12,810 nt of DNA from an uncultured Oscillospiraceae bacterium (GCA_934569195.1 CAKTKB010000033.1:1-12810); one strand, 5' to 3'; positions 5,230 to 12,652 are shown, counted from the stretch's first letter. A program made the numbers and translations. Notes: generated by a model not told the origin, from the letters alone.

Positions 5230-7053
5230 ATGTGTGCAATTGCCGGAATGCTGGATATGGAATCCAACGAAAAAATACATCAGGAGATGCTTGCCACCAT
5301 GCGCCGCCGCGGCCCGGATGGGGAGGGCGTATTTTTTGACAGGGAATGCACGCTGCTGCACACCCGGCTTGCGGTCGTGGATCCGGAGGGCGGCGCCCAG
5401 CCCATGCGTCTGGCGTGGGCGGGTGAGCAATACACCCTTGTATACAACGGCGAGCTGTATAATACCCGGGAATTGCGGGAGCTTCTTGCGGCCGAGGGCC
5501 ATTGCTTTTTCGGGCACTCCGACACGGAGGTCGTGCTGCATAGCTATGCCCAGTGGGGAGAGGACTGCCTGGAGAGGATGAACGGGATTTTCGCCCTGGC
5601 CGTGTGGGAGGGACGGCGCAGGCGGTTGTTCCTGGCCAGGGACCGGATCGGCGTCAAGCCGCTGTTTTATCGAAAAAAGGGGAAAAGCCTGATTTTTGCA
5701 TCGGAAATCAAGACGATTCTGGCCCATCCGGAGGTGGAGCCGGAGCTGGATGCCCGGGGAGCGGCGGAAATCCTCCTGCTTGGCCCGGGGCGCTCCCCGG
5801 GCAGCGGCGTGTTCCGGGACATTCTGGAGATGGAACCGGGCTGCTGCGGCTTTTTTGAGGACGGGGAGCTGACCTGGCGCCGGTACTGGAGGCTTCGGGA
5901 CCGGGAGCACCGCGACAGCTTTCCGGAAACGGCGGAGCGGGTCCGCGCGCTGGTGACGGATGCCATTCGGCGGCAGACCGTATCGGATGTGCCGCTGGGA
6001 ACCTTCCTGTCCGGGGGGCTGGATTCCAGTCTGATCAGCGCCATCTGCGCAGGGGAGGCTGCCGCCCGGGGCGGGACGCTGGATACGTTTTCTGTGGATT
6101 ATGTAAACAACGACCGGTATTTCCATCCCACAAAATTCCAGCCTAATTCCGACAGCCACTACATTCGGCTGATGGAGCAGACTCTGCACACCCGGCATCA
6201 TTGGTCCGTGCTTAGCCCGGAGCAGCTGCTGGAGCAGCTGGAGGACGCGACTCTGGCCAGAGACCTGCCGGGCATGGCGGATGTGGATTTTTCACTGCTG
6301 GCATTCTGCGGGGATATTCGGCGGCACGTCAAGGTCGCCCTGTCCGGGGAGTGCGCCGATGAAATTTTCGGGGGCTATCCCTGGTATCGGGATCCGGAGG
6401 TGCGGGACCGGGACGGCTTTCCCTGGGCGCAGAATACCCGGCAGCGGGCGGCGTTCCTGCACCCGGATATCCGGGCAAAGCTGGACCCGGAGGCGTTTGT
6501 GCGGGAGGCCTATGACAGCACCCTGCGTCAGAGCGATATTCTGCCGGAGAACAGCCCGGAGGAGCGGAGAATGAAGCAGATGGTTAATTTGAACTTCCGG
6601 TGGTTCATGCAAACGCTGCTGGACCGGAAGGATCGGATGAGCATGTATCATGGCCTGGAGGTGCGGGTGCCCTTCTGCGACTACCGCATTGCGGAGTACC
6701 TCTACGGCGTCCCCTGGGCCTATAAGGATTATCAGGGAAAGGAAAAAGGGCTCTTGCGGCAGGCCATGGCGGGCGTTTTGCCGGAGGAGGTGCTTTGGCG
6801 CAAGAAAAGCCCCTATCCGAAAACCTTTGACCCGGCCTATTTTGAGCTGGTGAGCAGCCGCCTGCGCCGGCTCCTGGAGGACCCGTCCGCGCCGATTTTT
6901 GCCCTGGTGCGCCGGGAAAGCCTGGAGCATCTGCTGACGGCGGAGTACGCCTGGCCCTGGTACGGACAGCTGATGAACGTGCCGCAGACGGTGGCCTTCA
7001 TGCTGCAAATCGATTTCTGGCTGCGGGCATATCGGGTACGGATCGTTTCTTAA
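5230..7053 (+). CDS. asnB: asparagine synthetase, glutamine-hydrolysing
   Basis: This cytosolic enzyme makes asparagine from aspartate, ATP and glutamine; it has 607 residues, normal for the family. The class II glutaminase domain covers roughly 1-210. It has the N-terminal nucleophile Cys2 (MCAIAGMLD), then RRRGPDG, the NGELYN loop and HSDTEV. The synthetase domain follows with the PP-loop SGGLDS (261-266), SGECADEIFGG (372-382), DRMSMYHGLEVRVPFCD and the KKSPYPKT tail motif. Starts at 5221 (GTG) or 5224 (ATG) would bury the cysteine, so the ATG at 5230 is chosen; AAAGGA lies 11 nt upstream. It is divergent from the small helical protein gene. A weak SigK-like motif upstream raises the idea of sporulation expression, as for asnO of Bacillus subtilis. 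No terminator is seen before the next promoter. Confidence 0.95.
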   Translation: MCAIAGMLDMESNEKIHQEMLATMRRRGPDGEGVFFDRECTLLHTRLAVVDPEGGAQPMRLAWAGEQYTLVYNGELYNTRELRELLAAEGHCFFGHSDTEVVLHSYAQWGEDCLERMNGIFALAVWEGRRRRLFLARDRIGVKPLFYRKKGKSLIFASEIKTILAHPEVEPELDARGAAEILLLGPGRSPGSGVFRDILEMEPGCCGFFEDGELTWRRYWRLRDREHRDSFPETAERVRALVTDAIRRQTVSDVPLGTFLSGGLDSSLISAICAGEAAARGGTLDTFSVDYVNNDRYFHPTKFQPNSDSHYIRLMEQTLHTRHHWSVLSPEQLLEQLEDATLARDLPGMADVDFSLLAFCGDIRRHVKVALSGECADEIFGGYPWYRDPEVRDRDGFPWAQNTRQRAAFLHPDIRAKLDPEAFVREAYDSTLRQSDILPENSPEERRMKQMVNLNFRWFMQTLLDRKDRMSMYHGLEVRVPFCDYRIAEYLYGVPWAYKDYQGKEKGLLRQAMAGVLPEEVLWRKKSPYPKTFDPAYFELVSSRLRRLLEDPSAPIFALVRRESLEHLLTAEYAWPWYGQLMNVPQTVAFMLQIDFWLRAYRVRIVS

Positions 7054-7080
7054 TATGTCTTAAATAGAGGGCGACAGGAA

Positions 7081-7109
7081 TTGACAGAGGGAACCCGTCA
7101 TGATAGAAT
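7081..7109 (+). promoter_or_regulatory. SigA promoter of the lipoprotein gene
   Basis: TTGACA (7081-7086), a 17-bp spacer and TAGAAT (7104-7109) differ from the consensus by one base. It starts 27 bp after the asnB stop, so the lipoprotein is its own unit. The leader is about 36 nt and ends with AAGGAGG 7 nt before the ATG. Confidence 0.85.
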
Positions 7110-7151
7110 TTCCTACACGGACAGATATCCGCCTGTGAAGGAGGTTTTGAA

Positions 7152-7826
7152 ATGTACATTTGGAGAAAGAAGGACCTTGGTTTGTTTTCTGCGCTGCTTG
7201 CCGTTGTTTTGCTGGGCGCGGGATGCGCACCGGCGGGCAGTGGAGGGGAGACACCCACCGGCGGCGGGGAAAGCTCTGCCCCGTCCTACACGGATCAGAC
7301 CCAGCCCTCTACCGTGCCCTGGACGGCGGCGACGGTGGCGCCGGGCGTATCCGACCCGACCCAGACAGAGCCTGGCACGGAGGAGCCGGGGGAGCTGTCC
7401 CAGATTCGCCTGAAGGGTATGCCCTCCGGCTGGTGGCAGAGCTTTGCAGGCGAGGACGGCTGCTTTTTCGTGGCCGCTTCGGAGGAGGCGCTGCGCACGG
7501 GTCTGGAGTCCCGGGGAATCGACCTGTCCAAGCTGGACCTGAGCCGGTATGACGCGGACTTCTTTGCGGATAACCGGGTGGCGGTGATTCCCAGGACGGC
7601 GAACACCGGCTCGGTGCAGTACGCCTGTACGCTGCAGCGGGACGCGGACTCGGTATACCTGACGGTGACTGCCCAGGTGCCGGAATTTGCCACGACCGAT
7701 ATGGCGGACTTCCTGCTGCTGGTCGCCCTCCCGACGGCGCAGATTCCGGCGGATGCAGCCGTGACGGTGGACCCGGCGGGAAACCCCGGCAGCGGCTCCG
7801 GCGGGGCCAATCTGGCAATCGAATAA
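7152..7826 (+). CDS. predicted lipoprotein, possible PrcB-like domain
   Basis: This 224-residue exported protein begins with a lipoprotein signal: basic MYIWRKKD, a hydrophobic stretch, then LLGAGC, so Cys25 should be lipidated. Gly at -3 is unusual but tolerated. A low-complexity linker rich in Gly, Ser, Thr and Pro (26-82) should keep the domain away from the membrane. The folded part (about 83-205) begins with GMPSGWWQSF and has beta-strands such as NRVAVIPRTANTGSVQYACTLQ and VYLTVTAQVP. Its pattern is reminiscent of the PrcB C-terminal domain (protease-complex-associated), but this is a weak, visual match. The protein ends in a short Gly/Ser-rich tail. It has its own promoter, a strong ribosome binding site and a terminator, so it is a self-contained unit. 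Function unknown. Confidence 0.82.
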   Translation: MYIWRKKDLGLFSALLAVVLLGAGCAPAGSGGETPTGGGESSAPSYTDQTQPSTVPWTAATVAPGVSDPTQTEPGTEEPGELSQIRLKGMPSGWWQSFAGEDGCFFVAASEEALRTGLESRGIDLSKLDLSRYDADFFADNRVAVIPRTANTGSVQYACTLQRDADSVYLTVTAQVPEFATTDMADFLLLVALPTAQIPADAAVTVDPAGNPGSGSGGANLAIE

Positions 7827-7851
7827 CCTGCCCGGCACGGCATATACGCCG

Positions 7852-7899
7852 GCGGTCATACGCACATCCTGTTCTGACGGGGGCGTATGGCCGCTTTTT
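7852..7899 (+). terminator. intrinsic terminator of the lipoprotein gene
   Basis: The arms GCGGTCATACGC and GCGTATGGCCGC form 12 pairs (one U-G), enclose a 19-nt loop and are followed directly by TTTTT. Confidence 0.85.
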
Positions 7900-7909
7900 G
7901 GTATCCCGC

Positions 7910-7939
7910 TTTACAAAGTGGGGAAAAATGTGGTATGAT
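7910..7939 (+). promoter_or_regulatory. SigA promoter of nadE
   Basis: TTTACA (7910-7915), an 18-bp spacer and TATGAT (7934-7939) lie just after the lipoprotein terminator. The leader is about 23 nt, with GGAGGG 5 nt before the nadE ATG. Confidence 0.7.
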
Positions 7940-7968
7940 GAAGCCATTCTATCAGGCGGAGGGATTCC

Positions 7969-9921
7969 ATGCTGGACTATGTTCGCATAGCCTGTGCCGT
8001 GCCGCCGGTGCAGGTGGGAGACGTGCAGGCGAATACGCGGCAGATTTGCGGTCTTATGGATCGGGCGGATCAGGAAAATGTGGATTTGCTGATTTTTCCG
8101 GAGATGGCCATGACGGGCTATACGTGCCAGGATCTGTTTTTTCAGGACGCCCTGCACAGCGCGGTGCGCAGCGGCTTGAAGGGAATTCTGGCCTGTTCCG
8201 CCCGGCATCCGGAGCTGACGGCGGTGATCGGCCTGCCGGTGCGTCGGGACGGACGGTGCTTTAACTGTGCCGCCGTGGTCTCCCGGGGGGAGCTTCGGGG
8301 CCTGGCGGCCAAGACCTACATTCCCAATTACAATGAATTTTATGAGAAACGGTGGTTTGCCTCTGCCGCAGACCTGACGCCGGGCGAGCGTATGCTCCCG
8401 GCGGCCTGCCTGGGCCTGTCGGGAGAGTCGATTGCCATGGGAGAGCAGCTCCTGTTCCGGCTGGGAGAGGGGACGTGCTTTGGGGTGGAAATCTGCGAGG
8501 ACCTGTGGACCCCTCTGCCGCCGTCCCATCTGCTGGCCCTTTCCGGCGCGGAGATTCTTGTGAATCTGTCCGCCTCCAATGAGACCATCGGAAAGCGGAC
8601 TTACCGGCGGGACCTGGTGCGGCACCAGTCCGCAGCCCTCAACGCGGTGTATGCCTATTGCTCCACCGGGACGGGAGAATCCACCCAGGACCTGATTTTC
8701 TCCGGACAATGCCTGGTGGCGGAGAACGGGAGCCTTCTGGCAGAGACGCGGGAGGCGCTGGTGGAGCAGACGCTGCTGGTGTGCGACTGCGATCTGGGAA
8801 AGATTCGTGCGGACCGGCAGAAAAACCGCAGCTTCGCGGACAGCGCCGGAATTTGGGGGGCGTGTCGGAGTCCGCTGGTGTGCAGCGTGAGCGACAGTCC
8901 TCTGCGCAGTGACGGTTCCCTGTATGCCCTGTGCAAGCTTCCCTTCGTACCCTCCGGCCGTCAGGACAGAGATGCGCGCTGCATGGAAATTTTCCGTATG
9001 CAGGTGGCGGGACTGAAGCGCCGCCTTGCTGCAATCGGCGCGGATGCGGTGATCGGTGTTTCCGGCGGCCTGGACTCTACGCTGGCCCTTTTGGTGGCGG
9101 TGGAGGCCATGCGGCAGCTGGGCCGCCCGGCTTCGGCGGTGCACGGGGTGACGATGCCCTGCTTCGGCACGTCGGACAGGACCTACCGCAATTCTTTGGA
9201 GCTTATGAAAACCCTGGGGGTGAGCAGCCGGGAGGTCAACATCCGGCAGGCAGTGGAGCTGCATTTCCGGGACATCGGGCATGATCCCGCAGTACACAAC
9301 GGAACCTATGAAAATTCCCAGGCCCGGGAGCGGACGCAGATTCTGATGGACTATGCCAGCGTGGTAGGCGGGATCGTAGTGGGCACGGGAGATCTGAGCG
9401 AGCTGGCCCTGGGGTGGTGTACCTACAACGGGGACCAGATGAGTATGTACGGCGTCAACGCTTCCATTCCCAAGACGCTGATTCGCTGGATGATTGCGGC
9501 GATTGCCCAGATGCCGGAGTTTTCCGCCTCCCGGGAGGTGCTCCGGGATGTGCTGGATACGCCGATCAGCCCGGAGCTGCTGCCGCCGGATGCCCAGGGG
9601 CAGATTTCCCAGCACACGGAGGACCTGGTGGGGCCGTATGCGCTGCACGATTTCTTCCTGTACCACGTTTTGCGGTACGGCTTTTCCCCCAGGAAGATTT
9701 ATACCCTTGCCTGCCGGGCGTTCCGGGAGGATTTTGACGCGGAGACGGTCGCCAAGTGGCTGCGGACCTTCTACCGGCGCTTCTTCAGCCAGCAGTTCAA
9801 GCGGAGCTGTATGCCCGATGGCGTCAAGGTCGGCTCTGTGAGCCTCAGTCCCCGGGGAGATTGGCGTATGCCCAGCGATGCGTCCGCCCGGATATGGCTG
9901 GCGGAGCTGGAGAATCTGTAA
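7969..9921 (+). CDS. nadE: NAD synthetase, glutamine-dependent
   Basis: This is the last step of NAD synthesis: deamido-NAD plus ATP and glutamine gives NAD. The 650-residue protein has both expected domains. The N-terminal nitrilase-like glutaminase (about 5-280) shows the Glu-Lys-Cys triad as E45 (IFPEMAMTGY), K115 (AAKTYIPNYNEFYE) and C176 (GVEICEDLW). The C-terminal synthetase (about 340-620) has the PP-loop SGGLDS (365-370), YENSQARERTQILMDYA and GTGDLSELALGWCTYNGDQMSMYGVN. An internal channel between the domains is known for this class. The length and the strong glutaminase show it uses glutamine rather than free ammonia. ATG at 7969 has GGAGGG 5 nt upstream. It is monocistronic, with its own promoter, and convergent with dpaB. 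Confidence 0.97.
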   Translation: MLDYVRIACAVPPVQVGDVQANTRQICGLMDRADQENVDLLIFPEMAMTGYTCQDLFFQDALHSAVRSGLKGILACSARHPELTAVIGLPVRRDGRCFNCAAVVSRGELRGLAAKTYIPNYNEFYEKRWFASAADLTPGERMLPAACLGLSGESIAMGEQLLFRLGEGTCFGVEICEDLWTPLPPSHLLALSGAEILVNLSASNETIGKRTYRRDLVRHQSAALNAVYAYCSTGTGESTQDLIFSGQCLVAENGSLLAETREALVEQTLLVCDCDLGKIRADRQKNRSFADSAGIWGACRSPLVCSVSDSPLRSDGSLYALCKLPFVPSGRQDRDARCMEIFRMQVAGLKRRLAAIGADAVIGVSGGLDSTLALLVAVEAMRQLGRPASAVHGVTMPCFGTSDRTYRNSLELMKTLGVSSREVNIRQAVELHFRDIGHDPAVHNGTYENSQARERTQILMDYASVVGGIVVGTGDLSELALGWCTYNGDQMSMYGVNASIPKTLIRWMIAAIAQMPEFSASREVLRDVLDTPISPELLPPDAQGQISQHTEDLVGPYALHDFFLYHVLRYGFSPRKIYTLACRAFREDFDAETVAKWLRTFYRRFFSQQFKRSCMPDGVKVGSVSLSPRGDWRMPSDASARIWLAELENL

Positions 9922-9936
9922 AGCTGTAAAGAAAAT

Positions 9937-9984
9937 GCGCCCTCACCTGCCTGGCGAAACCGGACAAGGGAGGGCGCGGCTTTT
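9937..9984. terminator. bidirectional terminator between nadE and dpaB
   Basis: The arms GCGCCCTC (9937-9944) and GAGGGCGC (9970-9977) form 8 pairs. On + the stem is followed by GGCTTTT, and on - by ATTTTCTTT. It lies 15 nt after the nadE stop and directly after the dpaB stop, so it serves both genes. Confidence 0.75.
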
Positions 9985-10564
9985 ACGTTGCCCCATGGGG
10001 GGCGCCCAGAAGAAGGGGCTGTATCTGCTGCCCGGCCAGCGCCATCTCCAGAGCCTGGGGAATGGCGTCAAAGTCGGCGACCATGCTGGTGGGTTTCCCC
10101 ACGGGATCGTCCTGACCAAAGGGAACAAAATAAAAGTGCTTCCGGGCCAGCAGCCGTCCGATGTTTTCCGCCGCGCCGGCCAGGGCATCATTGGTGGAGA
10201 CGGCCACGAGAATGGGCCGTCCGTTCCGCAGATGACTTTTGGCCGCCATGGTCACCGGCGTGTCGGCTATGCCGTTTGCCAGCTTGGCCAGGGTGTTTCC
10301 CGTGCAGGGAGCGATGACCAGAGCGTCAAGCAGCTTTTTCGGGCCGATCGGTTCCACCTGCTCCAGGGTGTGCAGAGGGTCTGTGCCGCAAATTCCGGCA
10401 GCCCGGAGAATGTGCGCCTGCGCTTGTCCGAAACGGCTGTCCGTGCGGTAGGAGGTCTGGGAAAAGATTGGGATCAGGGTGTATGTCTTTGCCAGTGCTT
10501 CCATAGCCGGAAATGCCAGACGGTATGTGCAGAAGGAGCCGCACATAGCGAAGCCTACGGTCAT
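9983..10564 (-). CDS. dpaB: dipicolinate synthase subunit B
   Basis: With DpaA this protein makes dipicolinic acid from the dihydrodipicolinate-pathway intermediate in the mother cell; the product is loaded into the spore core with calcium. The 193 residues fit the family (about 200). It belongs to the flavoprotein (PF02441-type) fold. Typical blocks are GFAMCGSFCTY, EPIGPKKLLDALVIAPCTGN, LAKLANGIADTPVTMAAKSHLRN and VPFGQDDPVGKP, which match what I remember of Bacillus DpaB (SpoVFB). The open frame runs further upstream, but the ATG at 10564 is right: it overlaps the dpaA stop as ATGA, and GGAGG lies 7 nt upstream. Second gene of the dpaAB operon, followed by the shared terminator. Confidence 0.95.
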   Translation of the reverse strand: MTVGFAMCGSFCTYRLAFPAMEALAKTYTLIPIFSQTSYRTDSRFGQAQAHILRAAGICGTDPLHTLEQVEPIGPKKLLDALVIAPCTGNTLAKLANGIADTPVTMAAKSHLRNGRPILVAVSTNDALAGAAENIGRLLARKHFYFVPFGQDDPVGKPTSMVADFDAIPQALEMALAGQQIQPLLLGAPHGAT

Positions 10565-11307
10565 GACATCGCCTCCCGAAGCGCAGGATGGGCGATGATG
10601 GCGCGGCCGATCAGCGCGCCTGCCGACTCCGGCATCATTTTCCCGGGCAGCCCTCTGGCGGAGCGAACGGAAGCGCCTTCCATCCCGGGGACGGATGCCA
10701 GATCCAGCGCGATGCAGTCCGGACGGCACAGGGCGGTCTGGGCGGCGGAGAGAACGGGGGCGGGGATCGTGTTGAAGATCACGCGCATGTGGGGCAGATA
10801 GCCGGTGATTTTTTCCGGCTCCTGGGATGCGGCGCCCAGTGCGGACACAAGGGCGCGGTCTGCTTCCTTGCGGGCGGCTACCAGAACCCGGGCACCCTGC
10901 GCCAGCAGCTCCCGGGTCAGGAATTTCCCAATGCGGCCAAATCCCAGAACCAGGACGGGACAATCCTGCCAGAGCCGTGGCAGAGAGGCCTCCGCCAGAC
11001 GCAGGGCGCATTTGGCGGTAAGGGCGGCGTTCTGCGCCACATAGGGGGCATACTTCAGAAGATCGACGGCGCGGTAGGGCGTATCCGTCAGATCAGGCAG
11101 GCCGCCGCCGATGAGGGTGACGCCGGGGGGCAGCCGATCCGGGGTACACTGAGACAGGATGCCGGGCGGCGTGGGAACGGGCAGCAGAAAGCAGCAGTCC
11201 GGGACGTCGGGGGTGGGAACGAGGTGCCAGCCCCGGTCAAGCAGAAAATCACCGGCGTATTGCAGTGCAGGTACGCCGGGACTGAGGGCGATATGCGGAC
11301 GTTTCAT
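10561..11307 (-). CDS. dpaA: dipicolinate synthase subunit A, short form
   Basis: DpaA is the NAD(P)H-dependent subunit of dipicolinate synthase. The C-terminal Rossmann domain is clear: VLVLGFGRIGKFL, with the GxGxxG-type GFGRIG at 122-127, then LLAQGARVLVAARK. LDLASVPGMEG and RGLPGKMMPESAGALIG are typical of the end of the protein. At 248 residues it is some 40-50 shorter than the Bacillus protein; the N-terminal domain is reduced to about 85 residues (MKRPHIALSPGVP...). The ATG at 11307 has AAGGAGG 7 nt upstream; the frame stays open to 11430, but that extension crosses the promoter region and has no ribosome binding site. It is the first gene of the operon, overlapping dpaB by four bases. 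Confidence 0.93.
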   Translation of the reverse strand: MKRPHIALSPGVPALQYAGDFLLDRGWHLVPTPDVPDCCFLLPVPTPPGILSQCTPDRLPPGVTLIGGGLPDLTDTPYRAVDLLKYAPYVAQNAALTAKCALRLAEASLPRLWQDCPVLVLGFGRIGKFLTRELLAQGARVLVAARKEADRALVSALGAASQEPEKITGYLPHMRVIFNTIPAPVLSAAQTALCRPDCIALDLASVPGMEGASVRSARGLPGKMMPESAGALIGRAIIAHPALREAMS

Positions 11308-11327
11308 AGAAAATCCTCCTTCCTCTC

Positions 11328-11355
11328 CACAATATGACGAGACGAAGGGGCGGGT
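11328..11355 (-). promoter_or_regulatory. candidate SigK promoter of dpaAB
   Basis: On the minus strand, AC (11354-11355), 17 nt and CATATTGTG (11328-11336) have the same geometry as the sleC operon promoter. In Bacillus, dpaAB (spoVF) depends on SigK. One reservation is that the predicted start would fall at the edge of the ribosome binding site. Confidence 0.45.
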
Positions 11356-11357
11356 GC

Positions 11358-11385
11358 TTGATTTTTTGCGCAGTTTTTGTATAAT
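11358..11385 (+). promoter_or_regulatory. SigA promoter of the DUF4364 gene
   Basis: TTGATT (11358-11363), 16 bp and TATAAT (11380-11385). Its -35 box starts 2 bp from the -35 of the divergent dpaAB promoter. Confidence 0.75.
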
Positions 11386-11400
11386 GAATAAACAAGGGTA

Positions 11401-11429
11401 TGGGAGCGGAGATTTTTGCCGCGTTCCCA
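11401..11429 (+). other. hairpin in the leader of the DUF4364 mRNA
   Basis: TGGGAGCG pairs with CGTTCCCA (8 bp, one G-U), leaving a loop of about 13 nt. It stands about 9 nt from the predicted transcript start and 15 nt before the ribosome binding site. No T-tract follows, so it is not a terminator; it may stabilise the 5' end. Confidence 0.35.
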
Positions 11430-11459
11430 AAGACGGAGGATGCAGGAGGGATCGGCGGT

Positions 11460-12005
11460 ATGCAGAGACTGGGCTTTATTCACGATATGATGGACGTCAA
11501 GGTGCTGATCCTGTTTGTGGCGGCTCGGGCAAATTATCCGATGACCATGCAGGAAATTTACGAGCTGTGCTATCAGGATGAGTGCCTGAGTTATTTTGAC
11601 GTGTGCACAGCCATTCCGGAAATGGTGAAATCCGGCCACCTGAAGCAGCTGGAGGATGAGCGCTACGAAATCACCGACAAGGGCCGGGAGGCGGGAGAGC
11701 TGACGGCGGACTCCATCGCCTTTACGGTGCGCCAGCGGGCGGAGAACGCAGTCTCCAGATTCAACCGGCAGCTGCGCCGCAGCCAGTACGTCAAGACCCG
11801 GGTCGTTCCCCGCAGTACGGGGGACTACACGGTCATTATGTCCCTGGATGATGAAATGGGAAATCTGATGACGTTGGAGCTGATGGCGCCGGACCAGCGT
11901 CAGGCAGTGCGCTTGGGCAGGCTGTTTGAGAAGAAGGCGGAGGAAGTGTACAACCTGACTATGACCGAGCTGCTGGACGACGAGGACGCCTTGGACGAGG
12001 AGTGA
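11460..12005 (+). CDS. DUF4364 family protein, winged-helix-like
   Basis: This 181-residue cytosolic protein has an N-terminal half (about 10-78) reading as a winged helix of PadR/MarR style: MDVKVLILFVAARANYPMTMQEIYELC, then the likely recognition helix YFDVCTAIPEMVKSGHL, and the wing YEITDKGRE. The second half (about 80-175) is charged and mixed alpha/beta, and the protein ends in an acidic tail. I recognise it as DUF4364, common in Clostridia and of unknown function; a DNA-binding regulator is the obvious guess. The frame is open from ATG 11400, but that codon has no ribosome binding site, whereas ATG 11460 has AGGAGGG 9 nt upstream. It has its own SigA promoter, is divergent from dpaAB and lies in the same direction as hpf. 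Confidence 0.85.
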   Translation: MQRLGFIHDMMDVKVLILFVAARANYPMTMQEIYELCYQDECLSYFDVCTAIPEMVKSGHLKQLEDERYEITDKGREAGELTADSIAFTVRQRAENAVSRFNRQLRRSQYVKTRVVPRSTGDYTVIMSLDDEMGNLMTLELMAPDQRQAVRLGRLFEKKAEEVYNLTMTELLDDEDALDEE

Positions 12006-12026
12006 CCCCTTGTCACTTTTTCCTTT
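12001..12026 (+). terminator. short terminator at the DUF4364 stop codon
   Basis: AGTGAC pairs with GTCACT (6 bp, 5-nt loop) and is followed by TTT and CCTTTT. The stop codon lies inside the stem. The stem is weak and its right arm overlaps the -35 box of the hpf promoter. Confidence 0.5.
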
Positions 12027-12038
12027 TCGTGGTATAGT
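12010..12038 (+). promoter_or_regulatory. SigA promoter of hpf
   Basis: TTGTCA (12010-12015), 17 bp and TATAGT (12033-12038). The start is expected near 12045, right before the leader hairpin. Confidence 0.7.
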
Positions 12039-12045
12039 ATAACTA

Positions 12046-12061
12046 CACCGGAGGACCGGTG
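12046..12061 (+). other. 5'-terminal hairpin of the hpf mRNA
   Basis: CACCGG and CCGGTG form 6 perfect GC-rich pairs around the loop AGGA. It starts at the predicted 5' end and precedes the ribosome binding site by 5 nt. It could stabilise the transcript, or sequester the AGGA in its loop. Confidence 0.5.
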
Positions 12062-12082
12062 ACACGAAAGGAGCTGCCGCAT

Positions 12083-12616
12083 ATGAAGTTTCAGTTCAGT
12101 GAGAAAAAGATTCGCCTGCCTGAGAGCGTCCACGCTTATGCCGAGAAGAAGGTCATGAAGCTGGCGCGCTATTTTGAGGAGGATGCGGAGGCACTTGTCG
12201 TTTTCTCTGTAGAGAAAAACCGGAACAATGTAGAGCTGACGGTCCATGGGGCCGGGACGTGGTTCCGGGCACACGAAAGCACCTCTGATATGTATGCATC
12301 GATCGATGCCGCCGTCGGTACCATCGAGGGCCAGATTCGCAAGAATAAGACGCGGCTTGCCCGCCGCCTGCGCCAGGATGCCTTTACAAGGACGGTGGAG
12401 GAGACGTCCTTTGTTCCGGAGGAAGAGGAGGATCTGAGTATTGTCCGGATCAAGCACTTCCCCCTCAAGCCCATGCGCAGGGAAGAGGCAGTGCTGCAGA
12501 TGAATCTGCTGGATCATACGTTCTTTGCATTCCGGGATCAGGAGGCGGACGGAGCGTTTGCCGTTGTGTACAAGCGCAGCGACGGCGGATACGGACTGAT
12601 CGAGGATGCAGAGTGA
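12083..12616 (+). CDS. hpf: ribosome hibernation promoting factor, long form
   Basis: This protein binds the 30S subunit and pairs ribosomes into inactive 100S dimers during slow growth or stress. At 177 residues it is the long form. The N-terminal S30AE domain (1-97) begins MKFQFSEKKIRLPESVHAYAEKK and contains ELTVHGAGTWFRAHE and the basic helix RKNKTRLARRLRQ. An acidic linker (EEEEDL) leads to the C-terminal dimerisation domain (118-174) with RIKHFPLKPMRREEAVLQMNLLDH in two conserved blocks and VVYKRSDGGYGLIE. A start at GTG 12059 has no ribosome binding site; ATG 12083 has AAAGGAG 9 nt upstream. It has its own promoter and leader hairpin. In many Firmicutes secA follows, which is consistent with another promoter at the window end. 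Confidence 0.96.
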   Translation: MKFQFSEKKIRLPESVHAYAEKKVMKLARYFEEDAEALVVFSVEKNRNNVELTVHGAGTWFRAHESTSDMYASIDAAVGTIEGQIRKNKTRLARRLRQDAFTRTVEETSFVPEEEEDLSIVRIKHFPLKPMRREEAVLQMNLLDHTFFAFRDQEADGAFAVVYKRSDGGYGLIEDAE

Positions 12617-12652
12617 CGGCTTTATAGCCGGGCAAAAGAATGGCGAAATTCG

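Noticed and set aside
5122..6201. 359-codon open frame on - opposite asnB
   Set aside because: It is antisense to the conserved glutaminase domain and has low-quality, Pro/Arg-rich composition.
7309..9666. 785-codon open frame on - opposite the lipoprotein and nadE
   Set aside because: The composition, rich in His, Arg, Pro and Gln, is the shadow of GC-rich codons; nadE on the other strand is unmistakable.
12006..12082. raiA-motif structured RNA upstream of hpf
   Set aside because: The space before hpf is under 80 nt and is filled by terminator, promoter and a small hairpin, too little for that RNA of about 200 nt.
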